A DNA stretch of 39,638 nt. Source: Nitrospirota bacterium (GTDB lineage: Bacteria > Nitrospirota > Nitrospiria > 2-01-FULL-66-17). The notes under the pieces are model-generated. The model was not told the origin of the DNA and made no database searches. It saw nothing but the letters and a program-made list of their open reading frames with translations. The position numbers and the translations under genes were made by a program. Positions 14,922-24,138 of this stretch are shown here, in pieces; positions within the stretch are counted from its first letter, which is position 1, and the number at the start of each line of letters is the position of its first letter. The stretch spans positions 1-39,638 of the forward strand of contig JACQCD010000009.1 of NCBI GenBank assembly GCA_016201825.1, written 5' to 3'.

Positions 14922-16100
14922 ATGGTGCGGGGCCAAGCCGTGATTCTTCCCGAGTACCACGCCGGAAGTATCGTCAACCTCATGGCCTCGTTGATCGCCG
15001 CGAGGGGAGGTGAGCCGTCGCCCTACGCGCCGCTGCCCGCTCTGGATCCCTCGCGCCTGCACGGCGCCACGAACCTCGTGCTGCTGGTCGTCGACGGCCT
15101 CGGGTATGACTACCTCACCACGGTCGGGGCGGGCGGCGCGCTGCACCATCATCTCAAGGACAAGATCACCACGGTCTTCCCCGCCACCACGGTGACCGCC
15201 ATCACCACCTTTTTGACGGGCATGGCGCCGCAGCAGCACGCGCTGACCGGGTGGTTCATGCACTTTAAGGAAGTCGGCGGTGTCACCGCCGTCCTTCCCT
15301 TCACACCCCGCCACGGCGGGCCGCCGCTCGCCAAGTCGGGGGTTGATCCGGCCGCGCTGTTCGGCCACGTGCCGGTGTTCGACCGAATGAACGTTCGCAC
15401 GTATGCGGTGCTGCCCAAGCGGATCGTCGATTCCGAGTTCAACGTGGCGCACAGCGGCCGCGCCGAACGACGATCCTATCGGTCGCTGAAGCGGTTCTTC
15501 AAGACCATCGCCGAGATCAGTTGTGTGGGCGATCATCCGAAGTACGTCTACGCCTACTGGTCCGAGCTGGATGCGATCGCGCACGAGAGCGGCATCGCGA
15601 GCCGGAAGGCGGCCGCGCACTTCGCCGAGTTCGACGCGGCGTTTGGCGCGTTCGTGAAAACGATGGCTGGAAGCGACAGCCTCATCGTGGTGACGGGCGA
15701 CCACGGGTTCATCGACTCGGCCCCGGATCAACTGATCGAACTGGATCGCCACCCGGCGCTGGCCGAGACGCTGATGTTGCCCCTCTGCGGTGATCGGAGG
15801 GTGGCGTACTGCTACGTCCATCCGGCGAAACGCGGGCAGTTCGAGCAGTACGTGCGCGCCGAGCTGTCCGACTACGCGATCCTCATGAAGAGCGCCGCGC
15901 TGATCGATCAAGAGTACTTCGGACTCGGGCCGCCGCACCCGCGCCTGTCGGAGCGGATCGGAGATTACACCCTGCTGATGAAGGGGCATTACGCGATCAA
16001 GGACTGGGTGCCGGGAGAGCGGAAGTACTCCCACATCGGCCTGCACGGCAGCGTGAGCCGGGAAGAAATGTACGTGCCGCTCGTCGTGGCGGAGGCGTGA
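14922..16100 (+). CDS. alkaline phosphatase-fold phosphodiesterase/nucleotide pyrophosphatase
   Basis: 392 residues; GGAGG precedes the ATG. Metal ligands and nucleophile are visible in 'LLVVDGLGYDYL' (Asp near 57), 'TTVFPATTVTAITTFLTG' (Thr nucleophile), 'SELDAIAHESG', and 'VVTGDHGFID', followed by a late 'KYSHIGLHGSVSREEMYVPLVV' His. This is the type I phosphodiesterase/nucleotide pyrophosphatase arrangement. No signal peptide is seen, so it probably acts in the cytoplasm; the substrate is unknown. It runs directly into the oxidoreductase gene (4-bp spacing), so they form one transcription unit. Confidence 0.88.
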   Translation: MVRGQAVILPEYHAGSIVNLMASLIAARGGEPSPYAPLPALDPSRLHGATNLVLLVVDGLGYDYLTTVGAGGALHHHLKDKITTVFPATTVTAITTFLTGMAPQQHALTGWFMHFKEVGGVTAVLPFTPRHGGPPLAKSGVDPAALFGHVPVFDRMNVRTYAVLPKRIVDSEFNVAHSGRAERRSYRSLKRFFKTIAEISCVGDHPKYVYAYWSELDAIAHESGIASRKAAAHFAEFDAAFGAFVKTMAGSDSLIVVTGDHGFIDSAPDQLIELDRHPALAETLMLPLCGDRRVAYCYVHPAKRGQFEQYVRAELSDYAILMKSAALIDQEYFGLGPPHPRLSERIGDYTLLMKGHYAIKDWVPGERKYSHIGLHGSVSREEMYVPLVVAEA

Positions 16101-16103
16101 GTG

Positions 16104-16850
16104 ATGGGTACGCAACCGCTGCGCGTGGCCGTCGTGGGCTTCGGAAAACTGGGCAGGGCGTGCGCCGAGGCGATCGTCAAGGACGAGCAGTTCGCCCTCG
16201 CCGGGATCGTCCGCCGCCCCGAACGCGTCGCGGAGTTGCTGCCGGAGCCCTTCCGAGAGACCCCGGTGGTCTTCCACGTCGGCGGGCTCCAACGGCTCGA
16301 CGCGGCGCTCGTTTGCGTGCCCGTCGAGCACGTCATCGGCGTGGCGCATGATGTGCTCCAGGCTAAGATTCCGATGGTGGAGTGTGCCCGACTGCACGGC
16401 GAAGCGTTCCAGGACCACAAACGGGAGATCGATCGGCTGGCCGCTCGCCACAAGGTGCCCGCGGTGGTCGGGGCGGGGTGGGACCCCGGGCACTACGTGT
16501 ACGTCGAGCTGGAGGCGGGTGCGGACGCCGAGACGATTGCGCGCGCGATCCGGAGCGATCCGCTGTTCGTGGGCGACGAGACCCTGGTCTTCCCCGTGGA
16601 GAGTGTGGCCCTGCTCGAAGCGGAAGGACACGGCCTGGTCATGGAACGCCGCGGCGCCGCGGCGGGCGTCGGCCACCAATTGTTTCTGCTCGAGGCGCGG
16701 TTTTCCGAGCGGGCGCTTGCCGCGGTGGTCATGTTGGCCGCCGCGCGAGCGCTGTCCCAGCGAGGACAGGGAGCCTACAGCGTGTTTGACTTACCGACCG
16801 GCGCGCTGTGGGGAGGCCTGCGAAGCTGGGCCGAGAAGGAGTGGCTGTGA
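16104..16850 (+). CDS. diaminopimelate-dehydrogenase-like NAD(P) oxidoreductase
   Basis: 248 residues from ATG 16104, 8 nt after a GGAGG; GTG 16101 is also possible. It begins with a Rossmann motif 'VAVVGFGKLGRACAEA' and continues with 'DAALVCVPVEHV'. 'VVGAGWDPGHYV' carries the GWDPG block of meso-diaminopimelate dehydrogenase, and 'GQGAYSVFDLPTGAL' near the end matches its C-terminal region. At 248 residues it is about 60-80 shorter than most family members, so the substrate domain is reduced and activity on DAP is not assured. It is coupled to the phosphatase-fold gene. Confidence 0.75.
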   Translation: MGTQPLRVAVVGFGKLGRACAEAIVKDEQFALAGIVRRPERVAELLPEPFRETPVVFHVGGLQRLDAALVCVPVEHVIGVAHDVLQAKIPMVECARLHGEAFQDHKREIDRLAARHKVPAVVGAGWDPGHYVYVELEAGADAETIARAIRSDPLFVGDETLVFPVESVALLEAEGHGLVMERRGAAAGVGHQLFLLEARFSERALAAVVMLAAARALSQRGQGAYSVFDLPTGALWGGLRSWAEKEWL

Positions 16851-17095
16851 CGGCCTACCCAGAGGGGCGTGGTCTCGTCTTCCGCAGTCGGATCAGTCCG
16901 GCCTCGATGGGTCAGTCATGTGATGGCGGTTCACGGCTCACCTCGTCAGGACGTTGAACGTTGGCGTGCACCGGCTGGCGGACTTTGAAAGAATCACGTT
17001 TCACTCTGACAAATGGGATGGACGACGGTCAAGCTTCTCGATCGTCGGGCTGGGGGGTTATCTGACCCACGCGATACGAACCCGCTGGGCCGCGC

Positions 17096-19663
17096 ATGCC
17101 TGACCGCTCAGAACCGCCGGACGCCTTCTGGAACACTCCGCTGCCGGAGCTATGTGCAGGGCTGGAAGCAGCCCTCGACGGGTTGAGCGCGGCCGAGGCC
17201 GCGGCGCGGTTGGACGCGCGCGGCCCCAATGTCCTCCGCCCCCGCCGCGAGCAGGCCCTCGTCCTCGAGTTCCTGTCCCGTTTCCGCAATCCGCTCGTCA
17301 TCATCCTGCTGGCGGCGAGCGGCGTCTCCGCGCTCACCGGCGAGGTCGCGAGCTTTCTCATCATCGCCGCGATGGTGCTGATGAGCGTGACGCTCGACTT
17401 CGTCCAGGAATACCGGGCCGGTCGCGCGGCCGATCGGCTCCGGCATTCGGTGGCCGTCCGGGCGTCGGTGCTGCGGGACGGGAAGAGCCAGGACGTGCCC
17501 GTCTCCGAACTAGTGCCGGGGGACGTGGTGGTGCTTGCGGCGGGGGACCTCGTGCCGGCCGACGGTCGCGTGGTCGAGGCGAGGGATTTCTTCGTCAACC
17601 AGGCGTTGCTGACGGGCGAGCCCTACCCGATCGAAAAGCACGCCGGTGAGTCGAGCGAGCTCACCACGGAATTGGCCGCGGCCGCCAACGCCGTGTTCAT
17701 GGGAACCTCCGTGATCAGCGGGTCGGCGCGGGTGCTGGTCTGCCGCACGGGACCCGCCACGGCGCTCGGGCAGATCGCCGACACGCTGCTCGCGAAGCCT
17801 CCGCCCACCGCGTTCGAACGGGGCACCCGCCAATTCGGCCTGCTCATCATGCGCCTCACCGTGCTGCTCGTGCTCTTCGTCCTGCTCGTGAACGCCGCCT
17901 TCCATCGGCCGTGGCTCGAATCGTTCATGTTCGCCGTGGCGTTGGCGGTGGGCTTGACGCCGGAACTCCTGCCCATGGTGGTGTCCGTCACGCTCGCCCG
18001 CGGCGCGCTGCGCATGATGAAGAAACGGGTCATCGTCAAACGCCTGTCGGCGGTGCAGGACCTGGGCGCGATGGACGTGTTGTGCACCGACAAGACCGGG
18101 ACCCTGACCGAGGCGCGCATCCGGCTGGAGCGCCACGTCGACGCGCTGGGCCGCGAGCGCGAACGGGTGCTGGAGCTGGCCTACCTCAACAGCTACTTCG
18201 AGACGGGGCTCAAGAGCCCGCTCGACGACGCGATTCTGCGGCACGAGGAGATCGACGCGAGCGGCTGGCGCAAGATCGACGAGGTGCCGTTCGATTTCGA
18301 CCGGCGGCGCGTGTCCGTTCTCGTGGAGCGAGGCGAGACGAGGCGGCTGGTGGTCAAGGGCGCGCCCGAGGACATCCTCCGCCTGTGCACCCGCTACGAA
18401 GCCGACGGCCTGGACGCGCTGTTCCCGCTCGACGCTGAGTCGCGGCCCGCGATCGAGCGGGTGTTCGACGGCCTGGGGAGCGAGGGGTTTCGCGTGCTCG
18501 GGATCGCGTGGCGCGACGTGCCGCTCGATCATCCCCACGCAGTGGTCACCGACGAGACCGAATTGGTCTTCGCGGGGTTTGCCGCCTTCCTCGACCCGCC
18601 GAAGGCGAGCGCCGCTCCGGCCCTGGCGGCCCTGGAGCGGGACGGAGTGGCGGTCAAGATCGTGACCGGCGACCACGAGCTCGTGACCCGCCACGTGTGC
18701 GCGCAGCTCGGGGTCGCCGTGACGGGCGTGCTCACCGGGACCGAGCTCCACCAGTTGGATGATCTCGCGCTGCACGCGCAGGTGGAGCGGGTCAACCTGT
18801 TCTGCCGCGTCACGCCGGCTCAGAAGACGCGCATCCTCCTCGCCCTCAAGCGGCGCGGGCGCGTGGCGGGTTTTCTGGGCGACGGAATCAACGACGCCCC
18901 CTCGCTCCACTCGGCGGACGTCGGCATCTCGGTCGACAGCGCGGTGGACGTGGCCAAGGAGGCCGCGGACCTGATCCTGCTCGATCGCGATCTGAACGTG
19001 TTGCACGAGGGGGTCCGCGAGGGCCGTCGCACGTTCGGCAACGTCCTCAAGTACATCATGATGGGGACGAGTTCCAACTTCGGGAACATGTTCAGCATGG
19101 CGGCCTCCGCGCTGGTGCTGCCCTTTCTGCCCATGCGGCCGGTGCAGATCCTCCTGAACAATTTTCTGTACGATCTCTCCGAGATACCGATCCCGATGGA
19201 CGAGGTGGACGAGGAGGACCTGGCGCGCCCGCGGGAGTGGGACATCGCGTTCATCCGCAACTTCATGGTCGCGCTGGGGCCGGTCAGCTCGCTCTTCGAC
19301 TTCCTGACCTTCTATGTGATGCTGGGCCTCTTCCACGCCGGGGAGGCGCTCTTTCAGACCGGCTGGTTCATCGAATCCATCGCGACCCAGGTGCTCGTCA
19401 TCTTCGTCATCCGCACGCGCCGCCACCCCTTTGCGAGCCGGCCCAACTATTGGCTCGTCCTGATGTCGCTGGCCGTGGTCGCCGCGGCCGCCGCGCTGCC
19501 GTTCACGCCGGCCGGCGCGTACCTCGGTTTTGTGCCGCCGCCCCCGGCGTTCTTCGGCGTGCTCGCCGCGCTGGTGCTCGTCTACCTTGCCGCCGCCGAA
19601 GGCGTCAAACGCGTGTTCTACCGCCGCCTCGCCGCGAAACGAGTCGCCGTCTCCGCGACTTGA
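17096..19663 (+). CDS. mgtA: MgtA-type magnesium-transporting P-type ATPase
   Basis: 855 residues. It has the TGEP motif, then 'GLTPELLPMVVSVTLARGA' (the intramembrane PEL site typical of Mg-ATPases), the phosphorylation site DKTGT with Asp332, 'TGDHELV' in the N-to-P linker, and GDGINDAP at 595-602. The C-terminal region 'GTSSNFGNMFSMAASALVLPFLPMRPVQILLNNFLYDLSE' (by pieces, residues about 658-705) is characteristic of MgtA/MgtB. These pumps bring Mg2+ into the cell, driven by ATP. A 245-bp gap lies upstream; I see no clear Mg riboswitch there. Confidence 0.92.
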   Translation: MPDRSEPPDAFWNTPLPELCAGLEAALDGLSAAEAAARLDARGPNVLRPRREQALVLEFLSRFRNPLVIILLAASGVSALTGEVASFLIIAAMVLMSVTLDFVQEYRAGRAADRLRHSVAVRASVLRDGKSQDVPVSELVPGDVVVLAAGDLVPADGRVVEARDFFVNQALLTGEPYPIEKHAGESSELTTELAAAANAVFMGTSVISGSARVLVCRTGPATALGQIADTLLAKPPPTAFERGTRQFGLLIMRLTVLLVLFVLLVNAAFHRPWLESFMFAVALAVGLTPELLPMVVSVTLARGALRMMKKRVIVKRLSAVQDLGAMDVLCTDKTGTLTEARIRLERHVDALGRERERVLELAYLNSYFETGLKSPLDDAILRHEEIDASGWRKIDEVPFDFDRRRVSVLVERGETRRLVVKGAPEDILRLCTRYEADGLDALFPLDAESRPAIERVFDGLGSEGFRVLGIAWRDVPLDHPHAVVTDETELVFAGFAAFLDPPKASAAPALAALERDGVAVKIVTGDHELVTRHVCAQLGVAVTGVLTGTELHQLDDLALHAQVERVNLFCRVTPAQKTRILLALKRRGRVAGFLGDGINDAPSLHSADVGISVDSAVDVAKEAADLILLDRDLNVLHEGVREGRRTFGNVLKYIMMGTSSNFGNMFSMAASALVLPFLPMRPVQILLNNFLYDLSEIPIPMDEVDEEDLARPREWDIAFIRNFMVALGPVSSLFDFLTFYVMLGLFHAGEALFQTGWFIESIATQVLVIFVIRTRRHPFASRPNYWLVLMSLAVVAAAAALPFTPAGAYLGFVPPPPAFFGVLAALVLVYLAAAEGVKRVFYRRLAAKRVAVSAT

Positions 19664-19706
19664 TCGCGGCCATCGTTTCCTGTCAGACTAGAGGAGGGTG
19701 GAGAAC

Positions 19707-20318
19707 ATGGCGACGTGCATCTACTGTCATCGCGCGAAGGGAAAGCGGTCCTGCCCCGCGCTCACGGGGCTGATCTGCTCGCGCTGTTGTGGGGAGCACC
19801 GGCTGGTCCGGATCGCGTGTCCCGCCGATTGCGTTCACCTCACCGCGCACGAAACCTACCAGCGTGGTCGCAGCGCCCCGGAGTTCGCGGCGGAGCGCGC
19901 GCACCTCGTCCAAGGTCTCAAAGATCGAGAGGCCGCCGTCTCGCTGACGGCGCTGGAGGCGGTCATTTTCCGGCACTTCGCCGCGCGCCCGACCGCCCTG
20001 GATGGGGAAGCGATCGCGGTCCTCGAGTCGATCCGGCGGCGCCTGAGCCCGCTGCGTCTTTCCGAGCCCACCCGCTCGCCACTTGCGGACGCCGTGTGGA
20101 AGGACCTCGAACCCTTTCTCAAAGAAGTGAATCGTCAGGCGGCGGCCGAGGCCGTGGAGGCCTACCTCGTGTTTGCCCGATCGTTCTCGGGCGCGGGCCT
20201 TCAGTCGCGCCATTACCTCACCGGGTTGTTCGGATTCCTGGAACAGCACGACCCCGACTTGGTCCGCGAACTCCGAACCCACGACACCCCGGAGGCCGGC
20301 CGAATCATCTCCGGCTAG
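19707..20318 (+). CDS. cysteine-rich zinc-binding protein of unknown function
   Basis: 203 residues from ATG 19707, after a GGAGGGTGGAG site; GTG 19698 would add three residues. The N-terminus has MATCIYCHRAKGKRSCPA, then 'CSRCCGEHR' and 'ACPADCVHL': nine Cys and two His in the first 45 residues, consistent with a two-zinc ribbon. The remainder is helical without recognised motifs. It is followed within 8 bp by the YacP-type nuclease gene, so a shared RNA-related role is plausible. Confidence 0.7.
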   Translation: MATCIYCHRAKGKRSCPALTGLICSRCCGEHRLVRIACPADCVHLTAHETYQRGRSAPEFAAERAHLVQGLKDREAAVSLTALEAVIFRHFAARPTALDGEAIAVLESIRRRLSPLRLSEPTRSPLADAVWKDLEPFLKEVNRQAAAEAVEAYLVFARSFSGAGLQSRHYLTGLFGFLEQHDPDLVRELRTHDTPEAGRIISG

Positions 20319-20325
20319 ACCGCTG

Positions 20326-20850
20326 ATGGACATTGTGATCGACGGGTATAACGTGATCGGGAGCCGTGGCGGGCTGTGGGGCGACGTGGCGGCCAAGCGC
20401 GAGGCGTTCGTCGCCGAGCTGGCGCGGTACGCCCGCGTGAAGGGCCACGCCGTGACGGTCGTCTTCGACGGTGTGGTCGACGAGGTTGGGAAGCCGTCCC
20501 TCCCGGTGGCCGGGGTGCGCGTCCTTTTTTCCCGCGGGGAGCGCGCGGACGACGTGGTGATCCGGTTCTCCGCACAGTTGGGCGGCCGAGGGACGATCGT
20601 CTCGTCCGACCGAGAAGTCAGGGAGAAGTGCCGATCCCACGGCGGGGTGGTTCTGGGCGTGAAGGACTTCGAGCGGCGTCTGGCCGATGCGCTGGGCGGT
20701 GGGGATCGGCCGGATGCACGGTCTCAGGAGGGCGACAAGAAAGACGGCGGGGACGCCGAGCCCTCTCGGACCGGGAGCGAGAAACGGGGCAACCCGTTTC
20801 GGCTCTCCAAGACCGTGCGCCGGACGCGCAAGCGATTGGAACGGCTCTAG
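20326..20850 (+). CDS. NYN-domain (YacP/Rae1-like) ribonuclease
   Basis: 174 residues from ATG 20326. 'MDIVIDGYNVIG' holds the first acidic metal ligand of the NYN/PIN fold, 'TVVFDG' the second, and 'ADDVVIRF' with 'TIVSSDREV' the rest. These are the conserved acidic positions of YacP-type nucleases, which cut RNA, some on the ribosome. The tail (from about residue 128) is lysine/arginine-rich and may bind RNA. It follows the zinc-ribbon gene by 7 bp, on the same strand. Confidence 0.85.
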   Translation: MDIVIDGYNVIGSRGGLWGDVAAKREAFVAELARYARVKGHAVTVVFDGVVDEVGKPSLPVAGVRVLFSRGERADDVVIRFSAQLGGRGTIVSSDREVREKCRSHGGVVLGVKDFERRLADALGGGDRPDARSQEGDKKDGGDAEPSRTGSEKRGNPFRLSKTVRRTRKRLERL

Positions 20851-21009
20851 GAGCCTGTCCATGAATGCGGTTTTTGCATGGCGAAGCAATGACCATCTGC
20901 TGCGTTGTCGCTTCGGGATCCGGTACATCCCTGCAAACCTTGCGAAGCCTCGCGCCGGGGAATCGGGCGCTCGTTTCGCGGCCCGCTTTGCGGGGTAAGA
21001 ACAGGCTCC
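20850..21009. repeat. REP-like palindromic element, copy A
   Basis: Bounded by GGAGCCTGT (20850-20858) and its reverse complement ACAGGCTCC (21001-21009). It shares 'TCCATGAATG' and 'CCATCT(G/A)CTGCGTTG(T/C)CGCT' with copy B at 23236-23353. It fills the gap between the NYN nuclease and the MarC gene. It has no ORF and resembles a dispersed non-autonomous repeat. Confidence 0.65.
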
Positions 21010-21053
21010 AACACCCCAATACCCCAATACTCGGACACCCTCCTGAGGCATCG

Positions 21054-21082
21054 TTGACAGGATGAGGGCCCAAGCCTATGAT
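21054..21082 (+). promoter_or_regulatory. near-consensus sigma-70 promoter
   Basis: TTGACA (21054-21059), 17-nt spacer, TATGAT (21077-21082): a perfect -35 and a 5/6 -10 box. It lies 129 bp before the MarC gene and would drive marC-trkH. Confidence 0.75.
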
Positions 21083-21210
21083 ACCGGCGTTTCTCGGAGG
21101 GCGGTGACGGTGGGGTTGGCGCCCGCATTCTGGTGGGGAGGCTCCCTCGCCGAGGGTCGAGGTCGGCGCGTGAGGGATGTGTCCGGCTCGCCGCGGACCA
21201 CGGGGGACAG

Positions 21211-21837
21211 ATGACGGCGTCGATGATAGTGGACCCCCAGGCGTGGAGCCGGTTTCTGCTCGTGTTCCTGCCGATGTTCGTGGCGGTCGATATCGTGGGC
21301 GTCCTGCCGACATACTACGCGCTGACGCAGTCGCTCGCCGCCGAAGACAAGCGGCGCGTGGCGGCGCAGTCGGTGCTCACCGCATTCTCGGTCACGGTGG
21401 CGTTCATTTTGCTGGGCCAGGGGACCTTTTCCATCCTGGGCGTGAAGGTCGAAGACTTCATGATCGCGGGCGGGATCTTGCTGTTGGTTTTTGCGATCGG
21501 CGACCTGTTGCGGGACGGCACGCGGTCCGCCGCGCCGAAGTCGGCCCTCACGTTGGGGGTGGTGCCGCTCGGGACGCCGATCATCGCCGGACCGGCCACC
21601 TTGACCACCTCGTTGATGCTGATGGGCACGTACGGCTTCTGGTTGGTGCTGATCTCGCTGCTCGTGAATCTGGCCTTGGCGTGGTTTGTCGTGCGCAACG
21701 CCGATCGCGTCATCCGGCTGCTGGGTGTCAACGGCGCGACCGCCACCGGGAAAGTTTTTTACCTCCTGCTCGCGGCGATCGCGGTCAGCATGATCCGCAA
21801 AGGCCTGATGGGTTTGGTGGGAATGTCGGCGCCGTGA
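21211..21837 (+). CDS. MarC-family integral membrane protein
   Basis: 208 residues, six predicted hydrophobic segments, from ATG 21211 after GGGGGAC. 'FLPMFVAVDIVGVLPTYYALT' near the start, 'GGILLLVFAIGDLL' and 'PLGTPIIAGPATLTTSLML' are the MarC/NAAT hallmarks. The biochemical function of the family is unresolved. It is 18 bp before the TrkH gene and likely shares its promoter (21054-21082). Confidence 0.88.
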   Translation: MTASMIVDPQAWSRFLLVFLPMFVAVDIVGVLPTYYALTQSLAAEDKRRVAAQSVLTAFSVTVAFILLGQGTFSILGVKVEDFMIAGGILLLVFAIGDLLRDGTRSAAPKSALTLGVVPLGTPIIAGPATLTTSLMLMGTYGFWLVLISLLVNLALAWFVVRNADRVIRLLGVNGATATGKVFYLLLAAIAVSMIRKGLMGLVGMSAP

Positions 21838-21855
21838 TGCCTTCGGCGGCATAAG

Positions 21856-23232
21856 ATGGAGCCCGTCGCAACGCACCAGGGTCGGGTCGGCCCGTTCCCG
21901 ATCACGCCCGCGCAGGTCTTGGTGCTGTGGTTTGCGGGGGCGGCGGCGGTGGGGACGGTGGGCCTCTTACTGCCCGTCGCCTCCGCGCCCGACCGCCACC
22001 TCCGCGTCATCGACGCCTTTTTCATGGCGGTGTCGGCGGTCTGTGTGACCGGGCTGGCGGTCAAAGACCTCGCGACCGATCTGAGCCTGGTGGGTCAACT
22101 CATCATTCTGGGCCTCGTCCAATTGGGCGGACTGGGCTACATGGTGTCCTCGACCGTGATCATCGTCCTCCTGGGGAAGAAAGTCGGGATCAAGCAGCGC
22201 CTGGTGATGCAGGAGGCCCTCAACGTCCTGAGCGTCGAGGGGGTGATCCACCTGTTGCGCGGGATCTTGTGGATCACGGTCGTCGTCGAAGGGCTCGGGG
22301 CGGCGATCCTGTCGATTCGATTTTCCTTCGACTTCCCGTGGCCCCGCGCGATCTACCTGGGCGTCTTCCACGCCGTCTCGGCGTTCAACAACGCGGGCTT
22401 CTCGCCGTTTTCGACCAACCTGATCGCCTACCAGGGCGACCTCACCGTCAACCTGGTCATCACCACCCTCATTATTATCGGTGGAATCGGGTTCATCGTG
22501 TATCGCGACCTCCGCCGCTTCTTCAGCCGCCTAACGTTTCGTCTGACCGTCCACACCTGGATGGTCCTGACGATGACCGCCGGCCTGATCGTGAGCGGGA
22601 CTGCGCTCTTCTGGGCGCTGGAGACTTCCAACCCGTCGACTCTCGGCGGGTTGCGGTTGACGGATCAACTGATGGTGTCGTATTTTCACGCCGTGTCGGC
22701 TCGGACCGCCGGGTTTAATACGATCGATCTGAGCACCAGCACCGGCGCCGCGCTGTATCTCTTGATCCTGCTCATGTTCATCGGCGCCTCGCCGGGAGGC
22801 ACGGGGGGCGGGATCAAGACGTCCACGTTCGGGACGATGTTGATCGGGCTGTGGGCGGGCATTCGGGGCCGCGCCGACGTCACCGCGTTTCATCGCCGGA
22901 TGCCGCAGGAGACGGTGATCCGGGCGTTTTCGGTCGCCCTCCTCGCGTTCTTCCTGACGACCGGCATGACGCTGATCCTCCAGGCGAGTGAGGGCCGGGA
23001 CTTTCTCCGCACGCTGTTCGAGGTCACGTCGGCCTTCGGCACGGTGGGGCTCTCGACCGGCGATGGGGGGGTGTTGAGCTACACCGCGTTGTTCTCCGAC
23101 TTCGGCAAGCTGATGATCATTCTGACGATGTTCATCGGGCGGATCGGTCCGCTGACGGTCGGCGTTGCGTTGGTTCGGGTGGAAGAAACCCGGCGATTTA
23201 GGTATCCTCCCGAACGAGTATTGATTGGGTAA
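21856..23232 (+). CDS. TrkH/KtrB-family potassium uptake channel subunit
   Basis: 458 residues. Four repeated pore-loop regions are visible: 'AVSAVCVTGLAVKD', 'AVSAFNNAGFSPF', 'AVSARTAGFNTID' and 'VTSAFGTVGLSTGD', each with the family's S/T-x-G filter, and 'GASPGGTGGGIKTSTF' in the third-to-fourth linker. This is the membrane subunit of a Trk/Ktr K+ importer, gated by the cytoplasmic TrkA/KtrA protein encoded next. The length of about 450 residues is nearer KtrB than E. coli TrkH. Confidence 0.92.
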   Translation: MEPVATHQGRVGPFPITPAQVLVLWFAGAAAVGTVGLLLPVASAPDRHLRVIDAFFMAVSAVCVTGLAVKDLATDLSLVGQLIILGLVQLGGLGYMVSSTVIIVLLGKKVGIKQRLVMQEALNVLSVEGVIHLLRGILWITVVVEGLGAAILSIRFSFDFPWPRAIYLGVFHAVSAFNNAGFSPFSTNLIAYQGDLTVNLVITTLIIIGGIGFIVYRDLRRFFSRLTFRLTVHTWMVLTMTAGLIVSGTALFWALETSNPSTLGGLRLTDQLMVSYFHAVSARTAGFNTIDLSTSTGAALYLLILLMFIGASPGGTGGGIKTSTFGTMLIGLWAGIRGRADVTAFHRRMPQETVIRAFSVALLAFFLTTGMTLILQASEGRDFLRTLFEVTSAFGTVGLSTGDGGVLSYTALFSDFGKLMIILTMFIGRIGPLTVGVALVRVEETRRFRYPPERVLIG

Positions 23233-23235
23233 GGC

Positions 23236-23353
23236 GCCGGTCCATGAATGGCCATCTACTGCGTTGCCGCTGCGCTTCCGGTGCTCACGTACGATCCAGT
23301 ACGCTCCGCTCCGGTTCTCGCGGCGCCTTGTATTTGGCCATTCCTGAACCGGC
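23236..23353. repeat. REP-like palindromic element, copy B
   Basis: Imperfect 19-bp inverted repeat: GCCGGTCCATGAATGGCCA (23236-23254) against 23335-23353, two mismatches. Inside is 'GTAC-GATCCA-GTAC' and the segment shared with copy A. It sits between the TrkH and TrkA genes. RNA made across it would fold into a long stem, which could reduce or separate trkA expression. Confidence 0.7.
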
Positions 23354-23391
23354 TTCATAGGTCGATGGACTGAGAAAGTTAGGAGTATTCT

Positions 23392-24081
23392 ATGGCTCGC
23401 CAATTTGCGGTGATCGGGCTCGGGCGGTTCGGATATAGCGTCGCCGAGACATTGATCAAAAAGGGCTACGAGGTCCTCGCGATCGACAACGACGAGGCGA
23501 AGATCGAAGCGGTCAGCGATTTCGCCACGTACGCCGTGCAGTGTGACGCCACCGACGAGCGGGCGCTCAAGGCGGTGAGCGTGAAGAACGTCGACGTGGC
23601 GGTGGTCAGTATCGGCGAGAACATCGAAGCCAGCATCCTGATCGTCATGACCCTGAAGGAACTGGGGGTCAAGGAGATCATGGCGAAGGCGGTGACGCCG
23701 CTGCACGGGAAGATTCTCGCCAACATGGGCGTCACCGAGGTCATCTACCCCGAGCGCGACGCGGCGATCCGCCTCGCCCACCGCCTGATCGCTCCTAACG
23801 TGCTGGAGTACCTGGAGCTGGCGCAGGGGTATAGCATCGAGGAGATCGAGGTGCCGGGTCAGTTCGTGGGTAAACCGCTTCGAGATGCCCAGATCCGCAC
23901 CACCTACGGCATCAACGTCATCGCGATCAAGCGGCGGGTCACCAAGCTGGTCCGCGGCGAATGGCAAAACGTCGAAGAGATGAACGTCAACCCCGATGCG
24001 GAAGACATCCTCCAGAAGGGGGACGTGATGGTCATCGTGGGGAAAGAAGAAGACCTCGACCGGCTGTCGAAGCTGGGTTGA
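23392..24081 (+). CDS. trkA: TrkA/KtrA-family regulatory subunit
   Basis: 229 residues after an AGGAG site. Starts 'QFAVIGLGRFGYSVAETL', the RCK N-terminal Rossmann motif G-x-G-x-x-G; Asp at 'VLAIDNDEAKI' ends the second strand. From about residue 145, 'EEIEVPGQFVGKPLRD' begins the RCK-C (TrkA-C) domain. It binds nucleotide and gates the TrkH/KtrB-type channel encoded upstream. Confidence 0.92.
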   Translation: MARQFAVIGLGRFGYSVAETLIKKGYEVLAIDNDEAKIEAVSDFATYAVQCDATDERALKAVSVKNVDVAVVSIGENIEASILIVMTLKELGVKEIMAKAVTPLHGKILANMGVTEVIYPERDAAIRLAHRLIAPNVLEYLELAQGYSIEEIEVPGQFVGKPLRDAQIRTTYGINVIAIKRRVTKLVRGEWQNVEEMNVNPDAEDILQKGDVMVIVGKEEDLDRLSKLG

Positions 24082-24138
24082 AAACCGTCCTTCCCTCTAG
24101 GCCTATCGGCCTGTCCCTCGCTTAGGTCCTTTGGCCGC

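Noticed and set aside
16851-17095. Magnesium riboswitch or leader peptide before mgtA
   Set aside because: I could not find a recognisable fold or a Pro/acidic leader peptide.
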